The notes: generated by a model not told the origin, from the sequence alone. A stretch of DNA of 64,000 bases from Bartonella sp. WD16.2 (GCF_002022505.1 NZ_CP019781.1:1083501-1147500), one strand, 5' to 3'; positions 1-10,381 are shown, numbered from the stretch's first letter. Translations and numbers: made by a program.

Positions 1-229
1 TTGCGGTAATAACTACTGCCGTGTACGCTTAGGGATTGGACATCCTGGTCCCAAAGAATTGGTTCATCAACATGTTTTAGGCAATTTTACAAAATCTGAT
101 CAAGAATGGTTACTTACTTTATTAAACACAATCGCGAATAATATTGCTACCCTAATAAAGGGAGATGTTAATCAATTTATGAACAAAATTTCATTGGTAA
201 TGGAGAAAAAAACTCATGATAAAATATAA
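1..229 (+). CDS. pth: Peptidyl-tRNA hydrolase, C-terminal part (5' end outside window)
   Basis: The reading frame is open from base 2 to the TAA at 227-229. It shows the Pth block [15 protein letters not shown] followed by [12 protein letters not shown], which matches the substrate-binding end of bacterial Pth. The known role is hydrolysis of peptidyl-tRNA that has dropped off ribosomes, recycling the tRNA in the cytoplasm. Only the last ~75 residues are present, so the catalytic His and Asn of the N-terminal half cannot be checked. It runs in the same direction as ychF about 1.1 kb downstream, with a divergent L,D-transpeptidase gene between them. Confidence 0.88.
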   Translation, partial: CGNNYCRVRLGIGHPGPKELVHQHVLGNFTKSDQEWLLTLLNTIANNIATLIKGDVNQFMNKISLVMEKKTHDKI

Positions 230-402
230 TTTCTTTTAAGCAGGCGTAATAATGAACAACTTTTTACGACCTTTATATATGATACACTCCTTTTCTAAGG
301 AGAATAATATCGAATTCATCAGACAAAACTGTCCAAGCTTATATGGCCATCGGAATTACAAAGAAGCCCTTTGATGAAAACTTACAGCACATTTCACTAT
401 AG

Positions 403-1056
403 CTACAAAACTACCACACGTGAACCATTAGGAACACGATCATAAAGATCAATAATATCTTGATTGAGCAAACGGATACACCCACTTGAAATAGCCTGAC
501 CAATTGACCATTCTTCATATGAACCATGAATACGGAAAAGCGTATCCTGACCATTTTTAAAGAGATATAACGCCCGCGCACCTAATGGATTATCAGGCCC
601 TGGCGGCATCCCTTTCCCTAAATGACCGTATCGTTCTGGTTCCCGAGCCATCATTGCCGCAGTTGGAGCCCAAGACGGCCATCGACGCTTATATTGCACA
701 ACTGCTTCGCCTTTAAACTCTAAACCTTCCTTGCCAACGCCAATGCCATAACGCATAGCTTTTCCATTTTCACCAACAAGATAAAGAAAGCACTCCTGAA
801 TATCTATAACCAACGTACCAGCCGGATAAGAAGTATCATAATCTACTTGTTTACGCAAAAATTTTGGATCAATTTCTGCAAGATCGATTGCAGGTAATAA
901 ATAAGGTTCATTCGTTACAGGCCCATATAAAGTGCGTAGTTCCTCTGGTATGAAGCGAACTTGTTGAACAGAAACAAAAGACTCACTGGGCTGATGTGTA
1001 GCACAGCCAACCAACACTAGAGAAACAGCCATTAAAAAAGCACGACGAGATAACAA
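403..1056 (-). CDS. L,D-transpeptidase (YkuD / ErfK-YbiS family) lipoprotein
   Basis: A 217-residue protein with a lipoprotein-type signal (twin Arg near the start, hydrophobic stretch, lipobox LVGC with Cys around 18). The C-terminal half carries the YkuD catalytic signature: His near 177 (HGSYEEW) and Cys near 193 in SSGCIRL. The family is known to form 3-3 cross-links in peptidoglycan or to anchor envelope proteins, acting in the periplasm. The likely start is TTG, since no ATG is available in frame near the signal peptide. It stands alone, pointing away from ychF. The exact substrate cannot be told. Confidence 0.88.
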   Translation of the reverse strand: MLSRRAFLMAVSLVLVGCATHQPSESFVSVQQVRFIPEELRTLYGPVTNEPYLLPAIDLAEIDPKFLRKQVDYDTSYPAGTLVIDIQECFLYLVGENGKAMRYGIGVGKEGLEFKGEAVVQYKRRWPSWAPTAAMMAREPERYGHLGKGMPPGPDNPLGARALYLFKNGQDTLFRIHGSYEEWSIGQAISSGCIRLLNQDIIDLYDRVPNGSRVVVL

Positions 1057-1366
1057 TTTTATATTTCCGCAATTATTTGATTTAATATAAATTATTTAAT
1101 CCTACAGTTTTCTATACTATAAAAAACTTAGCACACTGTTAACGTTGATTTATAATTTTATGACTATTAAAATAGGGAATGTTTAGAATTTGTCGATTAA
1201 AAAATGATAACAACTCGCTAAAATCGTCATAATTGTTTCAGTTTATCTTTTTTACCACTACAAAAGCTGAAGACTAGAACTCTTCTTTAAACATGTCATA
1301 AAAGCGCCAATAAAGTATATCTTAAGCCATTATAAATAAATCATAATCTAATAAGAGAGAGAGCCT
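1057..1366. other. Divergent intergenic region
   Basis: This AT-rich spacer separates the L,D-transpeptidase (minus) from ychF (plus) and must hold both promoters. I see no coding sequence, RNA gene or strong inverted repeat. A purine-rich GAGAGAGAG block lies just before the ychF ATG and could serve as its ribosome binding site. Confidence 0.5.
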
Positions 1367-2470
1367 ATGGGTTTTAAATGTGGTATCGTCGGGCTGCCTA
1401 ATGTCGGTAAATCAACTCTTTTTAACGCGTTAACAAAAACAGCTACAGCACAAGCAGCTAATTATCCTTTTTGCACAATCGAGCCTAATACCGGTGAAGT
1501 TGCTGTGCCAGATTCACGAATGGAAAAAATCGCTTCTATTGCTGGTTCAAAAGAAATCATTCCTACACGTATCAATTTTGTTGATATTGCAGGACTTGTC
1601 CGTGGAGCTTCAAAAGGTGAAGGTTTAGGCAATAAATTTTTAGCCAATATTCGTGAAGTCGATGCCATTATCCATGTACTACGGTGCTTTAAAAATGAAG
1701 ACATTACCCATGTAGAAGGAAGGATTGATCCTGTTTTTGATGCTACAACTGTTGATACAGAACTCATGCTTTCAGACCTTGAAAGTCTTGAACGGCGAAT
1801 CATACAAGTCCGTAAACGTGCAATCGGAAAAGACAAAGAAGCTTTGGCAATCCTTCCTATAATGGAAGCAGCATTAGAATTATTACAGAAAGGAGATCCT
1901 GTACGATTATTGCTTAAAAATATTTCCTCTGATGAACAACGTATTCTTCATGGTTTGAATCTTTTAACCTCAAAGCCTGTGCTTTATGTTTGCAATGTCG
2001 ACGAAAATGAAACTGTTCATGGCAATGATTTTACTAAAGCGGTGGAGAAAATAGCTGCAGAGCAAAACGCGCAAAGTATTACTATTTCTGTTTCCATTGA
2101 AGCTGAGATCGCTCAACTTGCTGATGAAGAAGCTATAGAATATCTTCATGTCTTAGGATTATCTGAGCCTAGCTTGAATCGACTTATCCACGCTGGTTAT
2201 CATCTACTTGATTTAATCACTTATTTCACTTGTGGACCCAAGGAAACACGAGCCTGGACAATCGCCCGTGGTACTAAAGCACCTCAAGCAGCTGGTGTCA
2301 TTCACTCAGACTTTGAACGCGGTTTTATTCGCGCACAAACTATTAGCTACGAAGATTATGTTACCTTGGGTGGAGAGAACGCAGCGAAAGAAGCAGGAAA
2401 AGCCCGTGATGAAGGTAAAGAGTATATCGTACAAGATGGGGACATTATGTTGTTTAAACATAATACTTAA
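1367..2470 (+). CDS. ychF: Redox-regulated ATPase YchF (Obg-family P-loop protein)
   Basis: The 367 residues match the usual YchF length. The P-loop GLPNVGKST is at about 9-17, followed by the NYPFCTIEPN switch block and DIAGLVRGASKGEGLGNKFL. Where other GTPases have NKxD, this protein has NVDEN, the known YchF variation that gives ATP preference. The C-terminal third is the TGS domain (FTCGPKETRAWTI, GVIHSDFERGFIRA). Known role: ribosome-associated ATPase linked to the oxidative stress response. The ATG is preceded by a GAGAGAGAG purine tract. It is monocistronic and ends near a bidirectional terminator. Confidence 0.96.
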   Translation: MGFKCGIVGLPNVGKSTLFNALTKTATAQAANYPFCTIEPNTGEVAVPDSRMEKIASIAGSKEIIPTRINFVDIAGLVRGASKGEGLGNKFLANIREVDAIIHVLRCFKNEDITHVEGRIDPVFDATTVDTELMLSDLESLERRIIQVRKRAIGKDKEALAILPIMEAALELLQKGDPVRLLLKNISSDEQRILHGLNLLTSKPVLYVCNVDENETVHGNDFTKAVEKIAAEQNAQSITISVSIEAEIAQLADEEAIEYLHVLGLSEPSLNRLIHAGYHLLDLITYFTCGPKETRAWTIARGTKAPQAAGVIHSDFERGFIRAQTISYEDYVTLGGENAAKEAGKARDEGKEYIVQDGDIMLFKHNT

Positions 2471-2546
2471 TATTATTATTTCTTTAACAACTTAAAATAT
2501 TTTTTGCATAAAATTGTTTTCATATTCTCAAAGAGCACTATTCAAT

Positions 2547-2580
2547 AAAAACAGCCGCACCATGAGAGCGACTGTTTTAT
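2547..2580. terminator. Bidirectional rho-independent terminator between ychF and the PRC-barrel gene
   Basis: AAAACAGCCGC (ending at 2558) pairs with GCGACTGTTTT (2568-2578) around a 9-base loop. One C-A mismatch on the plus strand becomes a U-G wobble on the minus strand. T-rich tails on both sides suit the two convergent genes. Confidence 0.75.
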
Positions 2581-2604
2581 TTATCAAAGACAGAAATATA
2601 AAAA

Positions 2605-3042
2605 CTAGCGTATCAAATAGTCTTCATATTTAAATTTTGGAGCTTCTTTTAAAGCATTCTTTGTTACATTGACCATAAGCTTCCACTTACCATCATCACT
2701 TTTCATCTGGATTTTTTCTGGAGAAACAACAACATAATGCTCACCCATACCTAAAAAACCACCAATGCTAATAACAATCCCATCGATATTATTCTGACGC
2801 AAAATAATATCTTTTACCTCACCAATTTCTTCATCTGTTATATCGTATACATCCACACCAATAAGGTTTGAAGCAACAAAATCAGTTGTTAAAGGCGTAA
2901 CATAACGTGCAATCATATCTGCCTTAACTCGTACAATACCTGTTGCCGAAATCTTTTCATGTTCAGAAGGCAATAAAAATTGGGCATAGGCACTAGAAAC
3001 CATTAAAATTGATGCGAGAGCAGTGATAGCAATTTTTTTCAT
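2605..3042 (-). CDS. Secreted PRC-barrel domain protein
   Basis: The 145-residue protein has a clear Sec signal peptide (two Lys, then a hydrophobic core, cleavage probably after SAYA near 20). The remainder fits a PRC-barrel fold: LIGVDVYDITDEEIGEVKDIIL, then a DGIVISIGGFLGMGEHYVVV strand pair. PRC-barrel proteins are found in RNA processing, photosynthetic reaction centres and stress responses, and periplasmic versions are common in Rhizobiales without an assigned role. The ATG follows a GGAG-like purine run. Function is unknown; family and export are well supported. Confidence 0.85.
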   Translation of the reverse strand: MKKIAITALASILMVSSAYAQFLLPSEHEKISATGIVRVKADMIARYVTPLTTDFVASNLIGVDVYDITDEEIGEVKDIILRQNNIDGIVISIGGFLGMGEHYVVVSPEKIQMKSDDGKWKLMVNVTKNALKEAPKFKYEDYLIR

Positions 3043-3623
3043 TTTACATTCTCCATTTTTACTTTACATGCTCTCAATGCACAGTAATTTGATTTGTTCC
3101 CTATGGGCTTTTAAGATTGGCTTGTTCTATTTTTGTGTGTTCCTTCAATTATGCGATTTCTTTTTGAATTTCTTATCTCAATTATGTTAAACTTAGTTTT
3201 TATAAGATAAACAGCACCTAAAACATTGAAAAGTAAAATAATATGAGAACTGGTTATCTTAAAAAATCTACGTTATGAATTATCAGTTCAAATTTTAAAA
3301 TAGAGACATCATGTATGATAATGTTTCGTTGTTTCTAAAATTCCACTTTCAAAAGAAATACCCAAGTACTTATTAAAGAAATGTATTTTCAATCAGTTTG
3401 ATATACATAATACTTTTACACTCTTTGGAACATAAATTTTATTGAATATATTAAGGAATATAAACTCTCTCTACTTATTGTATATAGATAAAAGCCCGTG
3501 TAAATAATTCTCTCTAAAGTTTAGAATAAACAGTTATTAAATAAAAAAACAACACCTTTATTCTCTAGGGAGAGTTGTATAGATCTTCTATAGATAAATA
3601 TGTAAAATCATATGGAATAGCGT
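3043..3623. other. Intergenic region, no gene seen
   Basis: AT-rich spacer of about 580 bases between the PRC-barrel gene (minus) and trmL (plus). No convincing frame, tRNA or structured RNA was found. A small CTCT/AGAG inverted repeat near 3560 sits in the trmL leader and is probably chance. Confidence 0.4.
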
Positions 3624-4100
3624 ATGCCACTTCACATCGCTCTTTTTCAACCGGATATTGCTGGTAATACTGGAACAATCTTACGCCTTAGCGCTTGTCT
3701 TGGCGTACACGTGCATATTATTGAACCAGCGGGCTTTAACTTATCAGATCGTAACCTTAAACGAGCAGGTATGGATTATCTTGAACATGCCTTGTTGGAA
3801 CGTCACATTGATTGGCAACACTTTATTGAAACCATGAGACATTTTAATCGCCGTCTTTTACTTTTGAGTACAAAAGCAAAAACATATTATACAGATATAC
3901 GCTATCAAAAAAATGATGTTTTACTTTTTGGCCGTGAATCAGCAGGTGCCCCTAATTATGTTCGTGAAGCAGTTGATCATATATTAACAATCCCTATGCA
4001 ACCACACGCACGCTCTTTAAATCTCGCAATGAGCGTAGCCATAACAACCGGTGAGGCCCTTCGTCAAATTGGTTATAATAAGATAGAAAATATTGTATAA
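3624..4100 (+). CDS. trmL: tRNA (cytidine(34)-2'-O)-methyltransferase TrmL (SPOUT)
   Basis: The 158 residues are a minimal SPOUT methyltransferase. It opens with LFQPDIAGNTGTILR (motif 1), continues with LLFGRESAGAPNYV (motif 2), and ends with IPMQPHARSLNLAMSVAI (motif 3), which forms the trefoil-knot AdoMet site. Known role: 2'-O-methylation of the wobble base of tRNA-Leu isoacceptors. It is convergent with cca, with only 37 bases between stop codons and no clear hairpin there. Confidence 0.93.
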   Translation: MPLHIALFQPDIAGNTGTILRLSACLGVHVHIIEPAGFNLSDRNLKRAGMDYLEHALLERHIDWQHFIETMRHFNRRLLLLSTKAKTYYTDIRYQKNDVLLFGRESAGAPNYVREAVDHILTIPMQPHARSLNLAMSVAITTGEALRQIGYNKIENIV

Positions 4101-4137
4101 ATAAAGAAGTAGAGAGTTACTCATAAAAAACTTAGTA

Positions 4138-5391
4138 TTACTGTTTAATTTTTTCTAATAACTCATCACGATCCATTAAAAATTCGCTTTTAACCCAGAT
4201 TTTTTCTAGCTCTTTAAGCTTTTGACCTAAAAGTACTCCTTGAGCTAAACCTTTTTTCACCAAATCTCTGCCACTTATAGGAAAAGTTGGAATCTGCCAT
4301 TGTTGAGCCAGATGATAAAGTTGAAGATAATATTTTGCTTTTTCCAAAATTTCGTCTTCATCTAAAATACCAGTACAGACAGATGCCAAGGACAAGGATA
4401 ATTGATCTAATACAGGCTGTCGTCCATGAAAATAAATCAATTTTTTTACACAAATATCTGAACAATTTGGATTGATCATCCCTAACTTTGCCCATTCTTG
4501 TAATCGCTTTTTTTCTTCATTAGACAAACGTAAACGATGAGCCATATCATAAAGACGTACGGGATCAGGAGGTAGTAAACTTTCTAAGCGCAGCAATGAA
4601 TCAGCTTTCCAAGCAAGAATGTGTTCTATTTTCACAAGTGGGTGAATTGTATCAATACCCCATTTTTCTGTTTCAGGTAAAATGAGTGTTAAAATACCAC
4701 TTTGACGCATCCACAAAAGAGCACGTGTTGGATCAGAAGCAGTAAGAAGCTTTTTCATTTCTCCCCAAATACGCTCAGGTGAAAGTTTGTGCAAACCTTG
4801 TTTTAAAGAAATGCACGCTTTCAACCCTTGCGCATCAGGTCGCCCTCTCCCATACCAAGCAAAAAAACGAAAAAAACGTAAAATACGTAAATAATCTTCA
4901 CAAATACGATCCTTCGCAACACCTATAAAACGTATCGTTTTGCTTTCAATATCGTTCAAACCTCCCACTTCATCATAAAGCTGACCAGATGCATCACAAT
5001 AAAGCGCATTTATAGTAAAATCCCGTCGCTGAGCATCCTTTTTCCAATCACGACAAAAAACGACTTTTGCATAACGACCATCTGTTTCAATGTCAGAGCG
5101 AAGAGTTGTAACCTCATAACAACGTGACTCGATGACAACTGTTACTGTACCAAAATCAACGCCTGTAGGAATAGCTTTAAATCCTTCCTTTTCCACGCGC
5201 TTTATAACCTGCTGCGGCAAACAGGTCGTAGCAATATCAATATCGCTAATGGGCTGATTCAAAAGCTGATTACGTACTGCACCACCAACAATACGTGCCT
5301 CTTCACCATCCAACGATAAAATACGAAGAAGTGTTTGAATATGGCTGTTTTGCAACCAATCAACCTGTCTGAAACTTTGTGGCATGCTCAT
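4138..5391 (-). CDS. cca: CCA tRNA nucleotidyltransferase (PcnB/CCA family, class II)
   Basis: The 417-residue protein has the class II nucleotidyltransferase head: GGAVRNQLLNQPISDIDIAT, where DIDIA supplies the metal-binding carboxylates, then RRDFTINALYCD, the DEVGGLNDIESK region and the RILRFFRF arginine-rich block. A longer helical C-terminal domain follows. Known role: addition or repair of the tRNA 3' CCA. In this window tRNA-Met lacks an encoded CCA and tRNA-Leu has one, so the enzyme is required. In Rhizobiales, cca usually neighbours the MoxR/DUF58 operon; here it lies divergently upstream of it. Confidence 0.95.
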   Translation of the reverse strand: MSMPQSFRQVDWLQNSHIQTLLRILSLDGEEARIVGGAVRNQLLNQPISDIDIATTCLPQQVIKRVEKEGFKAIPTGVDFGTVTVVIESRCYEVTTLRSDIETDGRYAKVVFCRDWKKDAQRRDFTINALYCDASGQLYDEVGGLNDIESKTIRFIGVAKDRICEDYLRILRFFRFFAWYGRGRPDAQGLKACISLKQGLHKLSPERIWGEMKKLLTASDPTRALLWMRQSGILTLILPETEKWGIDTIHPLVKIEHILAWKADSLLRLESLLPPDPVRLYDMAHRLRLSNEEKKRLQEWAKLGMINPNCSDICVKKLIYFHGRQPVLDQLSLSLASVCTGILDEDEILEKAKYYLQLYHLAQQWQIPTFPISGRDLVKKGLAQGVLLGQKLKELEKIWVKSEFLMDRDELLEKIKQ

Positions 5392-5637
5392 CCACTTAAC
5401 CTTTTGAACAAATTCTTAATGCTTCCCTCCACTTGAATAGTCTATCACACAATAATTTGTAATATATTCCTCATAAGTTATAATCCCTCCTTCATTAATG
5501 CACTTCTCTATCTGCACACAAATTAAAAAAACAGCTTATCATGCTTCTTTTTTCTTTATTTTCTGCTACAAACTATAAATATTTATTATCGTATAAAAGA
5601 AATTATTACTTTGCGACAACTGTTTTAAGGAAACAAT

Positions 5638-6669
5638 ATGAATCAAGATGATACGTTATCTAATGCCACCAAAAAGGCTAGTGTAAATAAAGATACCAAA
5701 TCGATCGTTGATGATATTGATGCAGCGTATAAAGAATTAGCTACTCTACAAAAAGCAATCGACAAAGTTATTTTTGGACAAAGTCACGTGATTGAATATA
5801 CCTTAACAGCCATTTTGGCCGGGGGGCATGCCCTTCTTGTTGGCGTTCCAGGGCTTGCTAAAACGCGTCTTGTTGAAACATTAAGCCTTGTTTTAGGACT
5901 TGATGGAAAGCGCATTCAATTTACACCAGATTTAATGCCATCAGATATTATAGGTTCTGAAATTATGGACTTAGATAAAAACGGTAAACGCTTCTTTCGT
6001 TACATTCAAGGCCCTGTTTTCGCCCAACTTCTTATGGCAGATGAAATTAACCGTGCTTCTCCTCGTACTCAATCAGCTCTTTTACAAGCCATGCAAGAAT
6101 ATCATGTGACTATTTCTGGCACTCGTTATGATCTGCCAAAACCTTTTCATGTATTTGCAACACAAAATCCTCTCGAACAAGAAGGAACCTACCCACTTCC
6201 TGAAGCACAACTTGATCGCTTTTTGATGCAAATTGATATTGATTATCCTGATCTTACTACGGAACGGCGTATTATTTTAGAAACAACAGGTCAAAAAAGC
6301 CAAACTGTAAAACCAGTTCTATCGACCAAAAAACTACAAAAAATTCAAACAATCGTCCGTAAAATACCTATTTCTGAAAATGTTGTTGAAACCATTTTGA
6401 AACTAGTGCGTTCGGCTCGTCCAAATGAAGATAATTCCTTTGCAAATACTTATATTGCTTGGGGACCTGGCCCTCGAGCATCACAAGCTCTTTCTCTTTG
6501 TGCTCGCGCCCGTGCTCTTTATCACGGGCGTCTATCCCCCTCACTTGACGATATTAAAGCATTAGCTTATCCCGTATTACAACACCGCATGGCACTTAAT
6601 TTTTCTGCACGTGCTGATAATATAACCATCAAAGATATTATCGCTAAGCTTGTGAAAGATGCTCTTTAA
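5638..6669 (+). CDS. MoxR-family AAA+ ATPase
   Basis: The 343-residue AAA+ protein has Walker A at about 80 (GVPGLAKTR), Walker B LLMADEINRASPRTQSALLQAM, the sensor block ATQNPLEQEGTYPLPEAQLDRF, and the C-terminal lid domain typical of MoxR. Known roles are chaperone-like activation of VWA-domain partners or metal insertion. It is the first gene of a four-gene operon, and its TAA overlaps the next ATG by one base, suggesting translational coupling. The upstream spacer of ~250 bases to divergent cca should contain the operon promoter. Confidence 0.93.
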   Translation: MNQDDTLSNATKKASVNKDTKSIVDDIDAAYKELATLQKAIDKVIFGQSHVIEYTLTAILAGGHALLVGVPGLAKTRLVETLSLVLGLDGKRIQFTPDLMPSDIIGSEIMDLDKNGKRFFRYIQGPVFAQLLMADEINRASPRTQSALLQAMQEYHVTISGTRYDLPKPFHVFATQNPLEQEGTYPLPEAQLDRFLMQIDIDYPDLTTERRIILETTGQKSQTVKPVLSTKKLQKIQTIVRKIPISENVVETILKLVRSARPNEDNSFANTYIAWGPGPRASQALSLCARARALYHGRLSPSLDDIKALAYPVLQHRMALNFSARADNITIKDIIAKLVKDAL

Positions 6670-7580
6670 TGGCTATTGGCAAAAAAGTCTCTAAAAAAAA
6701 TCCACAGTCGTTTATTGCAAAACTGCATAAAGATGTAGGAAATATGCCCCACCTTCTTTTACAAGCACGCCTTATTGCTAATACACTAATGGCTGGTTGC
6801 TATAACCAACGTAAACGTGGCAATGGAGATAATTTTTGGCAGTTCCGTCTATATGTTGAAGGAGAATCCACAACACATATTGATTGGCGTCGTTCTGCAC
6901 GTGATGAACACACTTACTTACGTGAACGTGAATGGGAAACAGCCCAAACAGTTTGGATCTGGCCGGATCAAAGTGCTTCCATGCACTATTGCTCACGCTT
7001 TTCTAAAATCTCTAAAGGCAATCATGCGATTATTCTTTCCCTTGCATTGGCAACACTTCTTGCACGAGATGGTCAATATATCGCTATTCCTAATTTAATG
7101 GCTCCCATCATGGCATCTAATATAGCAGAACGCATGGCAATAGCTTTAACAAATTACCAAGCTGAAAATCCATTTCCAGATTTCTCGTCTATTACTCGCT
7201 TTTCACAAGTCATAATAATTAGCGATTTTCTTGATCAGCCCGAACAAATCATTCAACATTTAAAAATTTTGGTGGCAAAACAGGTCAATGCACATTTAAT
7301 TGAAGTTGCTGATCCTGCAGAAGAGCGTTTTCCTTACAAAGGACGTACAGAATTTTTTGATCCTGAAACCAAACAAAAGCTTCTTTTAGGAAAAGCAGAA
7401 AACCTTCGTAAACATTATTGCAAACTCTACCAAGAAAGACGGGAAAAATTAATAAATTTCTGCTCACGCCAAGGATGGAGTTATCATGTGAGCACAACTG
7501 ATCGACCTTTAAAAGAAACTATCTTGCAACTTACAAATAGAATGAATACCTCTACACCTCATACAGGGAGGGAACTTTGA
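6669..7580 (+). CDS. DUF58 domain-containing protein
   Basis: The 303-residue protein has the DUF58 signature YVEGESTTHIDWRRSARDEH at roughly 58-77, then a VWA-like sheet beginning VWIWPDQSASM. The Ser in DQSAS suggests a partial metal-adhesion site. No signal peptide or membrane helix is seen, so it should be cytoplasmic. DUF58 proteins are known to be encoded next to MoxR ATPases and are thought to be their partners. It overlaps moxR by one base and the downstream TTG start by four. Confidence 0.9.
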   Translation: MAIGKKVSKKNPQSFIAKLHKDVGNMPHLLLQARLIANTLMAGCYNQRKRGNGDNFWQFRLYVEGESTTHIDWRRSARDEHTYLREREWETAQTVWIWPDQSASMHYCSRFSKISKGNHAIILSLALATLLARDGQYIAIPNLMAPIMASNIAERMAIALTNYQAENPFPDFSSITRFSQVIIISDFLDQPEQIIQHLKILVAKQVNAHLIEVADPAEERFPYKGRTEFFDPETKQKLLLGKAENLRKHYCKLYQERREKLINFCSRQGWSYHVSTTDRPLKETILQLTNRMNTSTPHTGREL

Positions 7581-10381
7581 GTTTTGAAGCTCCCTTAGTT
7601 TTGCTTGGGCTTTTAGCCTTACCAATCATTTGGTGGTTGTTGCGAACAACACCTTCCACGCCTCATAAAGAGCCTTTTCCTCCTTTACGCCTCTTGCTTA
7701 AACGAACTAATCAGCAAGAAACAGCTAACCATACACCTTGGTGGTTGTTATTGCTACGGCTCGCTATGATAGCATTAATCACTATCGCCTTAGCACGCCC
7801 TATATGGAACCAAAATTCCATTATCTTTTCCGGACCTCAACCATTGGCACTTATTATTGATAATGGATGGGCGTCTGCTGAAGAATGGAAAAAACGTATT
7901 ACTGTTGCAAAATCCTTACTTGTACAAGCAGAAAAACATAAAAAAAACATTTATTTACTTGCAACAGCTGAGAATAACACCCAAGAAATTGGTCCTTTTT
8001 CTGCAGAAGTTGTAAGACAACATTTAACGCATTTGCAACCTCAACCATGGCCCGTCAATCGAGTACAAGCATTTAAAAAACTCATTGAAAAAACTGGCGA
8101 AAAACCTCTTGATATTGCTTACTTAAGTGATGGCTTACAAACAAATGAAGATAAACAAGTTCTTACTTTCATTGAACAATTAAAGCCTAAAACACTCTTA
8201 TGGTATTCAGATGATATTTCTCGTTTGATTGGCATAACAGGCATAGTCAATAACGATGGAAATATGGCAGCACGTATCATTCGCGCAACCACCCATAATA
8301 AGTCCATGACGACATTAAGCCTTTATGATTTCAAAAGTCAGCTTCTTGGGCGTTTTACAGCACACTTTCATGAAGGAGAAACAACAGCTCTTGTTCCTCT
8401 TAACTTACCTCTTGAACTACGCAATGACATTGCATGGATAAAAATTGATAACCATGCTCAAGCTGCCGCAACTTTTTTAATTGATAGCCGTAACCAAATA
8501 AGTCGCGTTGCTCTTCTATCACCAAGCGTTAATGAAATGGTGCAGCCTTTATTGTCTCCACTTTACTATGTCATCAAAGCATTGCAGGAACATGCACAAA
8601 TTATAACAGCTGGCGGAGGAGAACTTTCAATTGATATTGATCACTTACTCAAACAAAATCCGTCTGTTTTCATTATGGGTGACATTGCTAATATGTCAAA
8701 AGAAGCAGAAAAAAAACTATCTAATTTTGTGAATAAAGGGGGAGTACTTATCCGTTTTGCTGGAGAGAATCTGAGTTCTACAGAACAATATGACAGTTTA
8801 TTACCTGTACCATTACGTTCTGGTGAACGTTATCTTGGAAGTACTATGTCATGGGCTAAACCCCAAAAATTAGCACCTTTTGCAAAAAATAGCTTTTTCT
8901 TTGATCTTCCTTTTCCAGAAGAAGTCACTGTTTCACGTCAAATTTTAGCAGAACCAAGCTCAGATCTTTTTGAAAAAACATGGCTCAGTCTTGCTGATGG
9001 TACCCCTCTTCTTACAGCTGCTAACTATGGAAAAGGCATACTCATTTTTGTCCACATTGCGCCTGATCCTATATGGTCAAATCTTCCGCTTTCTGGATTT
9101 TTTGCTCAAATGTTGCAAAAGCTTACCACGCTTCGTGTACATGACCAGGAATCCCCTATACAAACACAGACAACAACGGCACAAAGCCCTTGGCGAATAT
9201 TAAATGCTGACGGCCAATTACAGATACCCTCCGCTCATATCTCTCCACTTGTCATTGATGTACAAAAGCCACCCCTTCCATCCTATGATACACCACCTGG
9301 ATTTTACGGTTCTAAAAATAATCTTTATGCATTGAATTTATTAAATCATTCATCAAGTTTAACGAAACAATTGTCATTACCTGCCTCCTTAGGCAATGAC
9401 CTATTATCCTATGATACACAAGAAAAACACTTTGCTGGACCACTTTTAGGGCTAGCTAGCCTATTTTTAGCGCTAGATAGTTTTTTAGTGTTATGGATGG
9501 GAGGAGCTTTTCTTTTTAATCGACGAAGTAATATGTCCCTCCTACTTCCTCTGATAGCAAGCTTTATCGTCTTATTGTCTTATTCACCAATCACTTATGC
9601 ACAAACTGTGGAAAAGCATGATGAAATCATGGTGCAAGCAGCTGGTGCCACCCACCTTGCTTATGTTGTGACTCATAATCATGAAATTGATACAACAAGT
9701 AAAAGTGGATTAGAAGCACTCAGTCAATTTATCTCAGAGCGTACAATGCTTTCACCTGGCTCTGTTGTAGCGCTTGATCTTGATAAAGATGAACTTTCTT
9801 TTTATCCTCTTATTTATTGGCCTATTGACGCTAACGGCCCCATGCCAACGCAAAAAAGTCTTGAAAAAATAAATGCTTTTATGAAACATGGTGGTACAGT
9901 TTTATTTGACACCCGTGATCAAATAAGTACCAATCTCAGTCTTGAAGAAACTGCTACCCCAGCCACACAAAGATTGCGTGCTATTTTAAGCGGATTAAAT
10001 ATCCCAACCATTGAACCGGCATCAACTGATCACGTTGTTACTCGTTCTTTTTATATTATGCCTGATTTTCCTGGACGCTATCGTGGTTCACCTTTATGGG
10101 TTGAATCATCATCAATAAATAAAAAAAATAAAAACTCTATTGCTACTGGCGATAATGTTAGTTCTCTTCTTATCACTGCCAATAACTTCGCTGGTGCTTG
10201 GGCACTAGACGAGAACGGTACATGGAAATACCCACTTGTCCCCAATGATCCTATGCAACGCCTATGGGCATTTCGCGCAGGACTGAATATTGTCATCTAC
10301 ATGCTCACAGGTAATTATAAAGCCGATCAGATTCATGTTCCTGCATTGTTAGAGAGCTTTAACAGAAAAAAAAGTCAATGA
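7577..10381 (+). CDS. BatA / DUF4159 fusion membrane protein
   Basis: A large 934-residue protein. It starts with the BatA N-terminal anchor (LVLLGLLALPIIWWLLRTTP) and a second membrane segment near 55-75, followed by a VWA-like domain (ALIIDNGWASAEEW). Further helices sit near 610-640 and 650-680, and the last ~230 residues form DUF4159 (ATHLAYVVTHN, GGTVLFDTRDQ, RGSPLWVE). The start is TTG within TTGA overlapping the DUF58 stop, preceded by a strong GGGAGGGA ribosome site. It probably works with the MoxR and DUF58 partners in envelope homeostasis; this is inferred from family context. Confidence 0.88.
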   Translation: MSFEAPLVLLGLLALPIIWWLLRTTPSTPHKEPFPPLRLLLKRTNQQETANHTPWWLLLLRLAMIALITIALARPIWNQNSIIFSGPQPLALIIDNGWASAEEWKKRITVAKSLLVQAEKHKKNIYLLATAENNTQEIGPFSAEVVRQHLTHLQPQPWPVNRVQAFKKLIEKTGEKPLDIAYLSDGLQTNEDKQVLTFIEQLKPKTLLWYSDDISRLIGITGIVNNDGNMAARIIRATTHNKSMTTLSLYDFKSQLLGRFTAHFHEGETTALVPLNLPLELRNDIAWIKIDNHAQAAATFLIDSRNQISRVALLSPSVNEMVQPLLSPLYYVIKALQEHAQIITAGGGELSIDIDHLLKQNPSVFIMGDIANMSKEAEKKLSNFVNKGGVLIRFAGENLSSTEQYDSLLPVPLRSGERYLGSTMSWAKPQKLAPFAKNSFFFDLPFPEEVTVSRQILAEPSSDLFEKTWLSLADGTPLLTAANYGKGILIFVHIAPDPIWSNLPLSGFFAQMLQKLTTLRVHDQESPIQTQTTTAQSPWRILNADGQLQIPSAHISPLVIDVQKPPLPSYDTPPGFYGSKNNLYALNLLNHSSSLTKQLSLPASLGNDLLSYDTQEKHFAGPLLGLASLFLALDSFLVLWMGGAFLFNRRSNMSLLLPLIASFIVLLSYSPITYAQTVEKHDEIMVQAAGATHLAYVVTHNHEIDTTSKSGLEALSQFISERTMLSPGSVVALDLDKDELSFYPLIYWPIDANGPMPTQKSLEKINAFMKHGGTVLFDTRDQISTNLSLEETATPATQRLRAILSGLNIPTIEPASTDHVVTRSFYIMPDFPGRYRGSPLWVESSSINKKNKNSIATGDNVSSLLITANNFAGAWALDENGTWKYPLVPNDPMQRLWAFRAGLNIVIYMLTGNYKADQIHVPALLESFNRKKSQ